This document shows, piece after piece, positions 9,301 through 18,642 of a stretch of 64,000 nucleotides of DNA; positions within the stretch are counted from its first letter, which is position 1; the number at the start of each line of letters is the position of its first letter. The translations under genes and the position numbers were made by a program. The notes under the pieces were generated by a model. That model was not told where the DNA came from. It made no database searches and worked only from the letters and a program-made list of their open reading frames with translations. The DNA comes from Tritrichomonas musculus (taxonomy: Eukaryota > Parabasalia > Tritrichomonadida > Tritrichomonadidae), in NCBI GenBank assembly GCA_039105265.1, contig JAPFFF010000022.1, positions 1,240,001 through 1,304,000 on the forward strand, written 5' to 3'.

Positions 9301-10551
9301 TTCCATTGTTGTGTTCATTTCTTGGACATCATAGCTAATCACATCTACATTGTTAGTTACCATATTTAAATCACTTCTCATTGTAGTAATGTTATCTGCT
9401 GTAATAATTTTAGAACTAGTGATGTTGTAATCAGTATATAGAGTTGTAGCAGCATTAGGATTAGGATACACTTCATAAAATTGCTGTTTTATAATATATT
9501 CGAAGGGGTTTGTAGTAGGGTCCCAATTGACTTCATCAACAGGGTCAACATATTCATCAGCTAAATATATCTTAATATTTCTGGATTCATTAGGGGTTGA
9601 TGAAACATAACAGTACTCTACCTTTTCACAAGAATCTAATAAGCCATGAATGAAATACCATTTCTTATCACTCTTGGGGTCAAATATTTTTCCAGTTGGT
9701 CTCATAGAAAATCTGTTTGCTATGATTGTTCCATTTAAAGTGATATCAAGATAGAATTCTTCAACTTTTGCAATATCTAATTCACTCCCTGTACCATTTG
9801 TTTTATAGCATCTTATGGCTTCAATATCATATCCATCCTTAGTACCTCCATTACTTGTTTGATATCCTAATCCATATTTGGAAAAGTTTTCTATCTCACC
9901 ACTCTTTAGTTTTACTTTAGAATCTACTTTACACTTACCTCCATGAATCATGTAATGCAAGAGATTGTCAACAGAGTAGTCATCTGGTTTTTTAACCAGT
10001 TTCATGTTCCTCTCACTCCTCTTGACTTGTATGTAGGTACCATCTTCTCCATGTTCATTCTCCTTATTTAATCCATTAACTAATCTACCATTGATATGGC
10101 CTTGTATATTATCTCCTACCCATTTTGTACCATCCCAGCTTAAAACCCATTTATTACCAAAACAATATTCACTAAATTTAAATTCCAAGCCGTTAGGTAT
10201 ATTGTAATTATCATCTATGTTCCATTGTAGTAGCCAATACTTTTTATCATCTATTTGGACTTCGCTAGTTAGTGTTGGTTTATATAGGTACAGTACATCA
10301 CTTTTATGAAGCTTCAATGCATTGTCTGCTTTGATGATGGAGCACTTTATTGCTTTCTCTGTTTGGAGAGAATCTGTTAAATATTCATTCATAATACTCA
10401 GCTCACCACTCAACCATAAAGTATATGGATTAAATTCTAGACTACTATCAAATGCTATGTTGATGTATTCAAATATGGTGCTGTTATTTATAGAACAGCC
10501 ACAAGCAGAGCTTGAGCCAGCAGAGCTGTCATTAGCACTCTTTGTTATCAT
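9301..10551 (-). pseudogene. Fibre-like protein gene cut by the end of element A (fossil)
   Basis: Minus-strand gene starting MITKSANDSS. It has a GELSI...CSIIKADNALKLHK...LYLYKP segment, a GLEFKFSEYCFGNKW...WDGTKW segment and a C-terminal DYNITSSKIITADNITTMRSDLN segment. The same three modules occur, in the same order, in the genes at 11165-12725, and the first two also in the B fibre at 26683-29178. I read it as a virion fibre or head-type protein (inference). Its 3' part is replaced by the right end of A: the open frame simply runs on into the TIR to 9208. Neighbours on the same strand are paralogous, which suggests a tandem duplication. Confidence 0.7.
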
Positions 10552-10566
10552 GGGACAATAAACCTT

Positions 10567-10950
10567 TCAATCCTTGGCATAAATATAAAATTCCTTCACT
10601 AAATTTCCATTTGTGTCATATACTATATTCTTCCTCAAGACTATTTTGAAAATATTTGTTTGGGCTGTTATTTCTTTCACTTTATTCATGAAATCCTCTG
10701 GTATGTTAACAAATTTTAGAATATGATATTGGGTTGTTGATGACTCAAATGACTCGTATTGTATATTATTATTTTTGATATTAAATTCTGGTATGCCATC
10801 TACTTCATTAAATAAATGGCCTGTCTGTACATATCCATCTAAATCACTTAGGGTTAACAATTGACTTGCTTTCCTAGTAGCATCTCCAACTTTAAATTGT
10901 ATATCACCAATGAATTTTGTTGTAGTATCTTTCACTTGCTCTGAAGTCAT
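10567..10950 (-). CDS. Fibre-cluster N-terminal module protein
   Basis: 127 residues (MTSEQVKDTT...), with a LLTLSDLDGYVQTGHLF segment typical of phage-like fibre linkers and a C-terminal FKIVLRKNIVYDTNGNLVK segment. The latter matches FRIILRTNILYDTDGNLIK at the start of the gene at 11988-12725, so this is the N-terminal module of the second copy of a duplicated fibre unit. It lies 15 bp upstream of the gene starting at 10551 on the same strand. No enzymatic motif. Assignment as a fibre component is inferred from context. Confidence 0.6.
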   Translation of the reverse strand: MTSEQVKDTTTKFIGDIQFKVGDATRKASQLLTLSDLDGYVQTGHLFNEVDGIPEFNIKNNNIQYESFESSTTQYHILKFVNIPEDFMNKVKEITAQTNIFKIVLRKNIVYDTNGNLVKEFYIYAKD

Positions 10951-10979
10951 CTAATTCTCTAAAAAAATTATTCCCTAAT

Positions 10980-11168
10980 CTACTCTATATTTGCACACTT
11001 CTTCTCTAATGCAGCAATTCTATTTGCTAGTGATTCAATTATGGCATCCTTCTGTTGTAGCATCTCATCCACTTCACTCTTCTTGTAATATTCATCCATA
11101 TTAATATTATTTATTGCTTCCATATTTTTTGCTAATATCATAATTGGAAACTTCATGGAATCTCTCAT
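10980..11168 (-). CDS. Small coiled-coil protein of the fibre cluster
   Basis: 62 residues. A YYKKSEVDEMLQQKDA segment resembles the Y-K-S/T-E-x-D repeats of phage tail fibres. It is followed by a heptad-like IIESLANRIAALEKKC stretch that should form a coiled coil. It overlaps the end of the upstream gene (11165) by 4 bp. Probably a short trimerising or assembly peptide of the fibre unit, or the C-terminal remnant of one. Function not shown. Confidence 0.5.
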   Translation of the reverse strand: MRDSMKFPIMILAKNMEAINNINMDEYYKKSEVDEMLQQKDAIIESLANRIAALEKKCANIE

Positions 11169-12010
11169 CCTATTACAAATATCAATTGTAGCAGATAAAG
11201 ATAGTACTGCTTTATCTGGGTTAAACCAATTGCTCCCAAGACAGCCATTGGGGTAGAGAATGCAAGCTTTATTGCACCGGCAACTTGAATGGCATTTACA
11301 GCTTGTTCTAAATATTGTGTTTTCAATATTTGAATAGCCATTTGTGTATTTAGTGTATTTACTTCCTTTCTTATTTTTGATACATCATAATTCATTACAT
11401 CATAATTATTTGAAACAACATTTAAATCACTTCTCATTGTTGTAATGTTATCAGCTGTAATTATTTTTGATGAGGTAATATTAAAATCAGTATATAATGT
11501 TGAAGCTGCATCTGGCCTTGGTTTGATTTCATAAAATTGGTTTCTAATGATATATTGAAATGGATTTGTTTCAGGGTTCCAACTTATTTCTTCTATGGGG
11601 TCAACCAAATCTTTTCTTAAATATAATTCTATATCTCTTGATTTAATTCTAGTGTCTTCCCATTTATAAGCAAGCTGTTCTATGCAATCTATCATTGGTT
11701 TTAAGTCAATGTAGGCCCTATCATTTTTAGTTGTCCTTCTAACTCCAGTGCTTTCAAATGTGAATGTGTTTGATATACTTGAACCCCTCAATGTTATTGT
11801 TAATGCTATTTTTTTAAGATTTAAGTAATTAAATTTCCCGCTTGATAAATTACCAAATGTGAAATAAGTATTTAACATATCATATCCTTCACAACTTGCT
11901 CCCTTTAATTTTTTGTCAAATAGCCATTCAACATCATATAATTTTCCATCATCACTTTCTTCTCTATTTGTATACCATATTGTTGTTTCAATAGCCATAT
12001 AATAAACCAT
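11165..12010 (-). CDS. Fibre-like C-terminal module protein
   Basis: 281 residues. A beta-rich first half (FNYLNLKKIALTITLRG) is followed by the IEEISWNPETNPFQYIIRNQFYE segment shared with 9301-10551. Then comes DFNITSSKIITADNITTMRSD, a coiled stretch (ISKIRKEVNTLNTQMAIQIL type) and a hydrophobic C-terminus. It overlaps the gene at 11988-12725 by 23 bp. The modular parallels with the neighbouring gene set show that both come from one ancestral fibre gene. The part is a fossil; the locus looks broken at least once. Confidence 0.6.
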   Translation of the reverse strand: MVYYMAIETTIWYTNREESDDGKLYDVEWLFDKKLKGASCEGYDMLNTYFTFGNLSSGKFNYLNLKKIALTITLRGSSISNTFTFESTGVRRTTKNDRAYIDLKPMIDCIEQLAYKWEDTRIKSRDIELYLRKDLVDPIEEISWNPETNPFQYIIRNQFYEIKPRPDAASTLYTDFNITSSKIITADNITTMRSDLNVVSNNYDVMNYDVSKIRKEVNTLNTQMAIQILKTQYLEQAVNAIQVAGAIKLAFSTPMAVLGAIGLTQIKQYYLYLLQLIFVIG

Positions 12011-12725
12011 TACTACTTTCAGGGATTACAGAGTGATGCGTTTCTGAGTCTTTAATTAAAATGAAGCAACCAATAGCACCATCAGAGTTTTGTTTGGAAT
12101 TGACCTTTCTTAATTTAGATGATACCTTACCTCTAAGCAATCCTTGACAATTATTATCTGTCCATTCAGAACCATTCCATTTTAATGTCCACTCATTACC
12201 AAAACAGAATTCTTTAAAGCTAAATTCTAGGCCATTAGGGATAACATAATCAGTGGGTATTTTATAGATGATTTTGTAGAATTCCTTTTCTACTTTATTT
12301 GTATCTGGTGCCTCTATTTCTAAACTTTCTTCAGTAATAATATTTGGTAAATAAAGGTATAGGTTATCATTTTTGTATAATTTTAGTGCATTCTCAGCTT
12401 CAATAATATCACATCTTATTGTTGGTTCAACAGCTACCAAAGAATCTTGTGATAATAAATATTGTATACTTATTTCTCCCTTATGATAAAGTTCATAAGG
12501 ATTAACAGCTGATGTCTTATCAAATGCAATATAAAAACTAGTTTTCATTGATGGCTCATCTAAATCTTCATCTCCAATGCTCATTACAGAATAAAAGTTA
12601 GTGTCTGGGTTTCTTGATATCACAGGATTATATTTCTTTCCATCTTTAACATTTATGAAGAATTCTTTAATTAGATTTCCATCTGTGTCATACAAAATAT
12701 TTGTTCTCAATATTATTCTAAACAT
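11988..12725 (-). CDS. Fibre-like head module protein (first copy)
   Basis: 245 residues from MFRIILRTNILYDTDGN. It carries the GEISIQ...IRCDIIEAENALKLYK...LYLYLP segment and the GLEFSFKEFCFGNEWTLKW...WTDNN segment found in 9301-10551 and at the end of the B fibre. Similarity to 10567-10950 continues upstream to about 12870, where it stops abruptly against AT-rich DNA, so the gene is incomplete at its 5' side. Likely virion surface module of a decayed Polinton. Confidence 0.6.
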   Translation of the reverse strand: MFRIILRTNILYDTDGNLIKEFFINVKDGKKYNPVISRNPDTNFYSVMSIGDEDLDEPSMKTSFYIAFDKTSAVNPYELYHKGEISIQYLLSQDSLVAVEPTIRCDIIEAENALKLYKNDNLYLYLPNIITEESLEIEAPDTNKVEKEFYKIIYKIPTDYVIPNGLEFSFKEFCFGNEWTLKWNGSEWTDNNCQGLLRGKVSSKLRKVNSKQNSDGAIGCFILIKDSETHHSVIPESSNGLLYGY

Positions 12726-12870
12726 TTTTGTTGTATCAGTTATTTTTGTTATGGCACTCTTTATTTCATCTGATATTTTAATTAGTAGGACATATTAATA
12801 CTTATCATGCAATCTCATTGTACTGGTAGATAAATCTTTGCTCTTAACATTATACTCAGGATATCCAGGT

Positions 12871-14163
12871 TAGAGCGAAGATGGCGTAGTTTAGCTGAAA
12901 ATTGGTATAATTAGAGCAAATATCGGATTAATTAGAGCGAATATTAGTGTAATTTGGCTGAAGATAGGTTAAACTGAAGATTGACCAAAAAAAAATTATT
13001 ATAAAAATGTTGAATTTTTTATGAATTAAATGAATAATATTTTGCTAAACAATAAATTACTTCAAGAAAATTTGTCCTTGAAAAACTGTTTGATGAGTTA
13101 TGAGCAAAATATACTGAGCTTTTTGAGAGATGAGGTGAATAAAAAAATTGAATTATATTATTCAAAGATTTCAAATAAAATGTTTATTTTTTGAGTTGGG
13201 AGAGCCTACTTTTTGAATTTGGGATAGATTTCCAATCTCAAAAATTAAAATATTACCAATTTTTAAAAAATTCGTACTAGTTTCTAAAAAAAATATAAAT
13301 TATTATATAATTTTAACTTAAATTAATTTTTTACAACAAAATAATTACAATTTAAATTTATTTCTCTACATTATTTCGCGATATTTATGAAATTTTTCTT
13401 GGGAGCCGGGATGGTCAATGTTGAAAAAATTGATCAACGGCGTCACTTTTTTGGTGGTTCGTTGTCAACGTTAACTTCGTTATTTCAACGTCAACGATCA
13501 ACGATAAGTGTTTCGTTGAAATTGATCGTCCAAAAAAATGGCACTTTTTTATTTCTATCGTCGTTGATTTAAAATTAAATTATCATTTCTGTAACATATA
13601 TATATTTAGTATTTATATGGATATGATAATGATATTTACTAATTTTTTCAAAATAATAATACTTTATTAAATCACACCAAATATAAATTGAATTGATAAA
13701 GTTTTTTTCAGAAAAAGTTGTCTCTCAAAAAAACTCAAGATTTCAATAAGCATAACGTTAACTTAATTCATTGATTCAACATTATTTCAACGTTAACATG
13801 TCGTTATGACCAAATTGAAACAGTTATAATCAATGGCCTTAATGCCGTTGACGTTGACATTCAATTCAACGATATAACATTTTGTTCAACGATTTTAACG
13901 TCAACGTTGGCCTACACTGCTTGGGAGAGCTGGGCTTTCAATTTTTGGGAAATTTGGGATTCCCAAAAAGGCCAATTCCTTGGAGGTTTAATAGAAAATT
14001 GTCCTTGGGAAAAATCGGTTATTTTCCCAAGAATTGAATACATGTTCTCCCAAGATTTTTTGCATAAATATCTTTCAAATATTTACTATATATATGTAAT
14101 ATTATAACACAATAATTTATTAAATTTAATTTTTACACAATAAAAATATTATGTTTTAAAAGT
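12871..14163. other. Gene-free AT-rich interval with small inverted-repeat elements
   Basis: No supportable gene. The first 120 bp hold AATTAGAGCRAATAT-like short repeats. TTGGGAGA motifs recur near 13195, 13398 and 13919 and inverted near 14043, as expected for a small transposon with TTGGGAGA ends. Another inverted-repeat unit (13413-13912) lies within it. Confidence 0.45.
13413..13912. mobile_element. Possible MITE-like unit with CAACGTTAAC motifs
   Basis: About 500 bp. Its ends read GGTCAATGTTGA and, on the complementary strand, GGCCAACGTTGA, so they are imperfect inverted repeats. Many CAACGTTAAC/GTTGACGTT motifs occur near both ends, with an AT-rich centre. No coding capacity. No clear target duplication seen. 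Transposon class undetermined. Confidence 0.4.
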
Positions 14164-14289
14164 AGTAGTCAGAGCTTTGGCGGATTTTTGACGCTCAGCG
14201 TCAAACCCCTCGCTGCGCTCGGTAATCCGACCAAAGCCATCTGGCCTGAGTTTTTCACACTGAATTCTCAGCATTCTAAAAGTAATCAG
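14164..14289. repeat. Left TIR of element B
   Basis: Pairs with 34932-35057. The first 100 or so bases are identical, with a few mismatches at the inner end. It can also fold on itself: GCTTTGG/CCAAAGC and GGATT/AATCC form an outer stem around the inner hairpin GACGCT-C-AGCGTC (14190-14202). GC content is much higher than the flanks. Confidence 0.93.
14190..14202. repeat. GC-rich hairpin in the left TIR of B
   Basis: Perfect GACGCT/AGCGTC stem around a single C. The mirror copy lies in the right TIR. Confidence 0.75.
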
Positions 14290-14323
14290 TTATAATTTTA
14301 TTTGATATTTTTTCGTTTATAAA

Positions 14324-14683
14324 ATGACTACAAATTACTATGAGCATTTTAATGATTTTGATGGATTAAATCCAAAACCTGAAATAATGCCATCTGATCT
14401 AAAGCGTATCATTTCTCATTGCGATAATACTTATTATAGAAGATTTTACTTTTTCAGTCCAAGTCAAAAACAATTATACCGATATTATAAACAGTCTGAT
14501 TTTGCAGTGCCGATTACTAGTAATATTGTTTATAAATCAATCAGATATCAATTAATACCTGATATAGATGATGGAACACCAAATACTCCGAATAAACGAG
14601 ATAATATTATTATAAGTGATAGATTTATGATGAGAATTATGAATATGAATAAATTAATCTTACCAAAATTATGGAAATTATAA
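14324..14683 (+). CDS. Unknown 119-residue protein at the left end of B
   Basis: MTTNYYEHFNDFDGLNPKPE start, rich in Tyr, Asn and basic residues, with no membrane segment or motif I recognise. ATG at 14324 follows TTTCGTTTATAAA, the short T-rich then A-rich leader used by other genes here. It is the first gene inside the left TIR, transcribed inward, like the polymerase. No homologue elsewhere in the window. Function unknown. Confidence 0.6.
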   Translation: MTTNYYEHFNDFDGLNPKPEIMPSDLKRIISHCDNTYYRRFYFFSPSQKQLYRYYKQSDFAVPITSNIVYKSIRYQLIPDIDDGTPNTPNKRDNIIISDRFMMRIMNMNKLILPKLWKL

Positions 14684-14760
14684 ATTATTTTTCTGAGGAA
14701 TTGAATTACAACATCCTTTCAAAATTTTAGAAAGTGTTTTCTAATATTTTCCAGATTAAA

Positions 14761-14966
14761 CTCTCAATTACTTCAGCTCTCAATTAATTCTAGTCTCAAT
14801 TTTAAAAATTCTAGTCTCAATTTTAAAAAATTCTAGTCTCAATTAATTCTAGTCTCAATTTTAAAAATTCTAGTCTCAATTTTAAAAAATTCTAGTCTCA
14901 ATTAATTCTAGTCTCAATTAATTCTAGTCTCAATTAATTCTAGTCTCAATTAATTCAGCTCTCAAA
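14761..14966. repeat. Tandem TCTAGTCTCAATT repeat
   Basis: About eleven copies of a 16-21-bp unit, TCTAGTCTCAATTAAT alternating with TCTAGTCTCAATTTTAAAAAT. They form a higher-order period near 57 bp. The array lies between the first gene and the polymerase, upstream of the latter's leader. It could be a regulatory or replication-related array. Only the repeat itself is shown. Confidence 0.85.
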
Positions 14967-15090
14967 AATATGGTTACATATTAATAAAGAGAACAATTTT
15001 TTTCACATAGCATTTCTCTATTATTTTTATATTAACTTTTTCAATTTTTCTCAAATATTTTTAGATTTAATATTTGTTTTAAATTAATAA

Positions 15091-15107
15091 TTTATCTCAT
15101 CTAAAAA
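15091..15107 (+). promoter_or_regulatory. Leader motif TTTATCTCATCTAAAAA
   Basis: A 17-nt motif ending at the A of the ATG at 15107. The identical 17-mer occurs on the minus strand at 34885-34901, 8 bp upstream of the ATG at 34876. Short TCA-containing initiators next to the start codon are known in trichomonads; that this is one is inference. Confidence 0.55.
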
Positions 15108-16270
15108 TGAAAGCAGTAAGTACTGAGAAATTATTCGAACTATTTAAAATTGTTAATCCTTCTGCTACTACTTTGGAGGAATATGAAAAACTTCCATTTG
15201 TGAAAGATGTAAGAAAAGCATTAATTGATGAAATTAAAGATTATTTAGCAGAAACTAATTATAAAGGCCCTTTTGAATATGACCCAATTTTCTACTATTT
15301 TATGGGAATTGATGCTGCTATGAATAATAATAAAGATTTGCTGAAAGAATTGCCAGCTCATGCTAAGAAACTAAAAGAGTATCATCATTTTAACCCAAAA
15401 ACTGATGCTGATGAATTTCTCCAGTTAACGCCAGCTGAAGAAAATAAGCAAGTTATGCAATCATTTAAAGAATGGAAGGAACAAGAATCTTCACAGAAAG
15501 AAGTAGTTGATGATATAATTGACCACCTACTTAGACACAAAACTAATTGGCGCATTGATTTTACTAAATTGACTAATGTAGGCAGAGAACTAATATTTGA
15601 GCCATTAAAGAATTTCTTTCAAGAACACATTTCAACTCTTCCTATTATTGGGAAATACAAGATACAATTTAAAGTTAATGGACAGTGGCATACAAAACCA
15701 TTAGATGAAGAATCTTTAAATCAACTAATGAAGAATTTAGAAGAAAGGCATTTGTTATTCGACTTAGATACAACTCCAGCTGAATACTTTTACGAAGATG
15801 GAGGTAGTAAATTACCTGATTGGTCAATGTTTGATGAAATTAGGTTTAATGAATATGCAAAGTATGATTGTAACAATGACAGAGGTGGCTCATTCTTCAA
15901 ATATTTAATCAAACCAGATACACCTAAAATGATTATTGAATATTTGAATAGATTACAGATATTTGATACTTTAATTGAAGGTAAGGAACAAAGAAAAGAA
16001 TTAGATGATAACTGTTTTGTTTATGCACTTAAGCAAACTGGACAGTATGATGAAGAGACTTTAAATAAGATTCGTTTAAGAATTAATAGAAGATATCTTT
16101 CACAAGGATGTATTGAACAAATATGTAATGAATTCAAGATACAAATTAAACTAACTTTCATAAATGAAAAGCATTTGACAAGAAGAAGACCGTTACATCT
16201 TCTAAAAATCGTATATCAAAAAATTATTTCGGAGTTGCTAATCCAAAATCAAATAGAATTCATCACATGA
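15107..16270 (+). CDS. N-terminal module of the pPolB locus with OTU-like motif (element B)
   Basis: 387 residues. Mostly helical and charged up to about 230, then a YFYEDGGSKLPDW region. An OTU-like cysteine-protease motif LDDNCFVYALKQTG lies at about residue 300, parallel to DDNLCWYRAVS in the element A polymerase. The following ISQ/IEQICNEFKIQIKLTFI part matches the position of the same fold in A. It directly precedes and slightly overlaps the polymerase frame, whereas in A both modules are one protein. Catalytic activity is not proven; many Polinton polymerases carry such an N-terminal domain of unclear role. Confidence 0.7.
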   Translation: MKAVSTEKLFELFKIVNPSATTLEEYEKLPFVKDVRKALIDEIKDYLAETNYKGPFEYDPIFYYFMGIDAAMNNNKDLLKELPAHAKKLKEYHHFNPKTDADEFLQLTPAEENKQVMQSFKEWKEQESSQKEVVDDIIDHLLRHKTNWRIDFTKLTNVGRELIFEPLKNFFQEHISTLPIIGKYKIQFKVNGQWHTKPLDEESLNQLMKNLEERHLLFDLDTTPAEYFYEDGGSKLPDWSMFDEIRFNEYAKYDCNNDRGGSFFKYLIKPDTPKMIIEYLNRLQIFDTLIEGKEQRKELDDNCFVYALKQTGQYDEETLNKIRLRINRRYLSQGCIEQICNEFKIQIKLTFINEKHLTRRRPLHLLKIVYQKIISELLIQNQIEFIT

Positions 16271-18642
16271 ATATTTATGAATCTCACTACTTTCTAGAGG
16301 AAGTGACACCATTTTCAACTGATTATATAAAGAACTTGAAAGATAGAGAAGATGATAAGTTTGATAAAGAATTAAATAAGACTTGGAGAAAAGCAAGACA
16401 TTTCATTTCATCATCTAACTTAGTCAGAACTTTAATGCAAAATGGATATTTTGTACCGATTACTTTTGGTGAAGCAATGATTTTAAAAACAACGTTTTAT
16501 GATGAAGTTAAGAATGATTTAGACAGTATCAATTTAGATTATGACCCTGAACACTGTACTCAATTGATTGCACCATCTAATTGGAAAACCAAAGATAAGA
16601 TAACGAATTACTTTTATGCAGACTTTGAAGCTGATGTTAGCGATTCGATTCATAAACCTTATATGGTAGTATTACAGAATGAATCTGGTGAAATTAATAA
16701 ATGTTGGAAAGGTGAAGATTGTGCAGTTAAGTTATTGAAGTATTTAGAGGATGGAGATGTGGTTTATTTTCATAATTTAGCTTATGATATCAGAATGTTG
16801 GCACAATATGGAATAAATAAATCAATTATCAAAGGAAGTAAAGTTATGAAGGCAGATATTAAGTTCGAACGTAAGACTATTCATTTTAGAGACTCATATC
16901 CAATGATTTCATCTAAGTTAAGTGATTTTCCAGCTATGTTCAACTTGCCCAAAGTACAGAAAGAAATCTTCCCATACAAGTATTACACATTGGAAAGATT
17001 AAAGACAAATATTGGCATAATCAGTGAAGCAGGTAAAGATGAGGACAAAGAGTGGACAGAAGAAGATTACAAATTATTCAATTCTAATATTGATTCTATC
17101 CAGTTCGTGGACGAGACTACAGGTCGAGTTAAATGTTGCAGATTATCTGAAACAGAATTTGATATGTACAAATACTGTGAATTTTACTGTAAGCAAGATG
17201 TGAACATTCTTCGTTTAGGATTTAATGCATTTCGTGAAGGATTCTTGAAAGATTTCAAAATTGACCCATATAAATTCATTTCAATCTCAGCTTTAGCTAA
17301 TGAAGTATTCAATCAGAATGTTTACTATAATCATAATCTTTATAAAGTTGGTGGTGTTGTTAGACATTTTATGTCTCATGCTATTTATGGTGGAAGATGC
17401 ATGACTGCTTATAATAAGAAATGGCATACCACTAAACCTTTAAGTGATTTTGATGCAGTATCATTATATCCTTCAGCTATGGCTAGACTGAAGACAGTGA
17501 AAGGTATTCCTAAAGTGATTCAACCAGAAGAGCTTAACATGAATTTTCTCTCAAAAGTTGATGCTTATGTTGTTGAGATTAGAATTACAAAAGTAAATAA
17601 GCATTATGCTTTTCCATTAATTGTTCAGAAAACACCTGAAGGTATGAACTTAAATAATGACATTATAACAGAAAATATTACAATGGTAGTAGACAATATT
17701 GCTTTGGAGGATTTGATTAATTTTCAGAAAATAGAATTTGAACTAATTAAAGGCTATTATTGGAATAGCGGAACTGATGATACAATTCAGAAAGTCATTA
17801 GACATATTTTCAATAAAAGATTAGAATACAAGAAACAAAAGAATCCTCTTCAGCAATTATATAAACTAATCATGAATTCATGTTATGGCAAAACTATCGA
17901 GAAACCAGTTGATAAAGATTGGAAATATTTTGATAATGAAGAGGATTTAAACAAATATATGTTTAAGAATTATTACAAAATTATTGAAGAAGTTCAATTA
18001 GGAGATAGCGAAATCCATGCAGTATGTGTAAAGAAGCCAATTGATAAGCATTTCAATTTTAGCTTACTTGGGATTCAAGTACTCAGTATGTCAAAGAGAA
18101 TTATGAACGAAGTTATGTGCTTAGCATTTGACTTAGGCTGTCATATCTATTATCAAGATACAGATTCAATGCATATAGAAGTCGATGATTTACCTAAATT
18201 AATTGATGCATTCAAAAATAAGTATGGAAGAGATTTAATTGGCTCTAATTTAGGACAATTCCATTCAGATTTTCCAACAATTAATAACCATGACGAAATG
18301 CCAAAAGCAATTGAATCATTCTTCTTAATGAAGAAGATGTACATTGATAAACTTCAAGATTCAACTGGAGAAATTGATTATATGGTACGCGGCAAAGGCC
18401 TTACTCAAAATAGCATTAAATATGCAACAAAGAAATTCAATAACAACCCATTAGCTTTATACAAATCAATGTATGAAGGAAAGTCTCAGACCTTTGACTT
18501 AACTAAAGGTCAACCATGTTTTGAAATGAACAAAAACATGACAGTATCAACAAAAACAAAATTCGAGAGAAAGATAAAGACACTTTATCAAGAGGGAATT
18601 ATTGATGACTACTTTCAGCCCTCAAATTATTCCCACATATGA
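16267..18642 (+). CDS. Protein-primed family B DNA polymerase (element B)
   Basis: 791 residues. Exonuclease motifs: FYADFEAD (about 117), YFHNLAYDIRM (about 167), YCKQDVNIL (about 309). Polymerase motif A DFDAVSLYPSAM (about 395), motif B KLIMNSCYGKT (about 536), motif C YYQDTDSMHI (about 630), followed by the KxRGKG-type GKGLTQN segment. These are the hallmarks of protein-primed PolB of Polintons. Unlike the A and C polymerases, it has no embedded HNH motif, so it belongs to a different lineage. It converges with the integrase gene with a 16-bp overlap. Confidence 0.95.
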   Translation: MNIYESHYFLEEVTPFSTDYIKNLKDREDDKFDKELNKTWRKARHFISSSNLVRTLMQNGYFVPITFGEAMILKTTFYDEVKNDLDSINLDYDPEHCTQLIAPSNWKTKDKITNYFYADFEADVSDSIHKPYMVVLQNESGEINKCWKGEDCAVKLLKYLEDGDVVYFHNLAYDIRMLAQYGINKSIIKGSKVMKADIKFERKTIHFRDSYPMISSKLSDFPAMFNLPKVQKEIFPYKYYTLERLKTNIGIISEAGKDEDKEWTEEDYKLFNSNIDSIQFVDETTGRVKCCRLSETEFDMYKYCEFYCKQDVNILRLGFNAFREGFLKDFKIDPYKFISISALANEVFNQNVYYNHNLYKVGGVVRHFMSHAIYGGRCMTAYNKKWHTTKPLSDFDAVSLYPSAMARLKTVKGIPKVIQPEELNMNFLSKVDAYVVEIRITKVNKHYAFPLIVQKTPEGMNLNNDIITENITMVVDNIALEDLINFQKIEFELIKGYYWNSGTDDTIQKVIRHIFNKRLEYKKQKNPLQQLYKLIMNSCYGKTIEKPVDKDWKYFDNEEDLNKYMFKNYYKIIEEVQLGDSEIHAVCVKKPIDKHFNFSLLGIQVLSMSKRIMNEVMCLAFDLGCHIYYQDTDSMHIEVDDLPKLIDAFKNKYGRDLIGSNLGQFHSDFPTINNHDEMPKAIESFFLMKKMYIDKLQDSTGEIDYMVRGKGLTQNSIKYATKKFNNNPLALYKSMYEGKSQTFDLTKGQPCFEMNKNMTVSTKTKFERKIKTLYQEGIIDDYFQPSNYSHI

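Noticed and set aside
13387-14107. Two 61-66-residue frames in the gene-free interval
   Set aside because: They lie inside small inverted-repeat elements and show no protein-like pattern.
14761-14966. CRISPR array
   Set aside because: Units are contiguous with no unique spacers, and the setting is eukaryotic. It is a simple tandem repeat.
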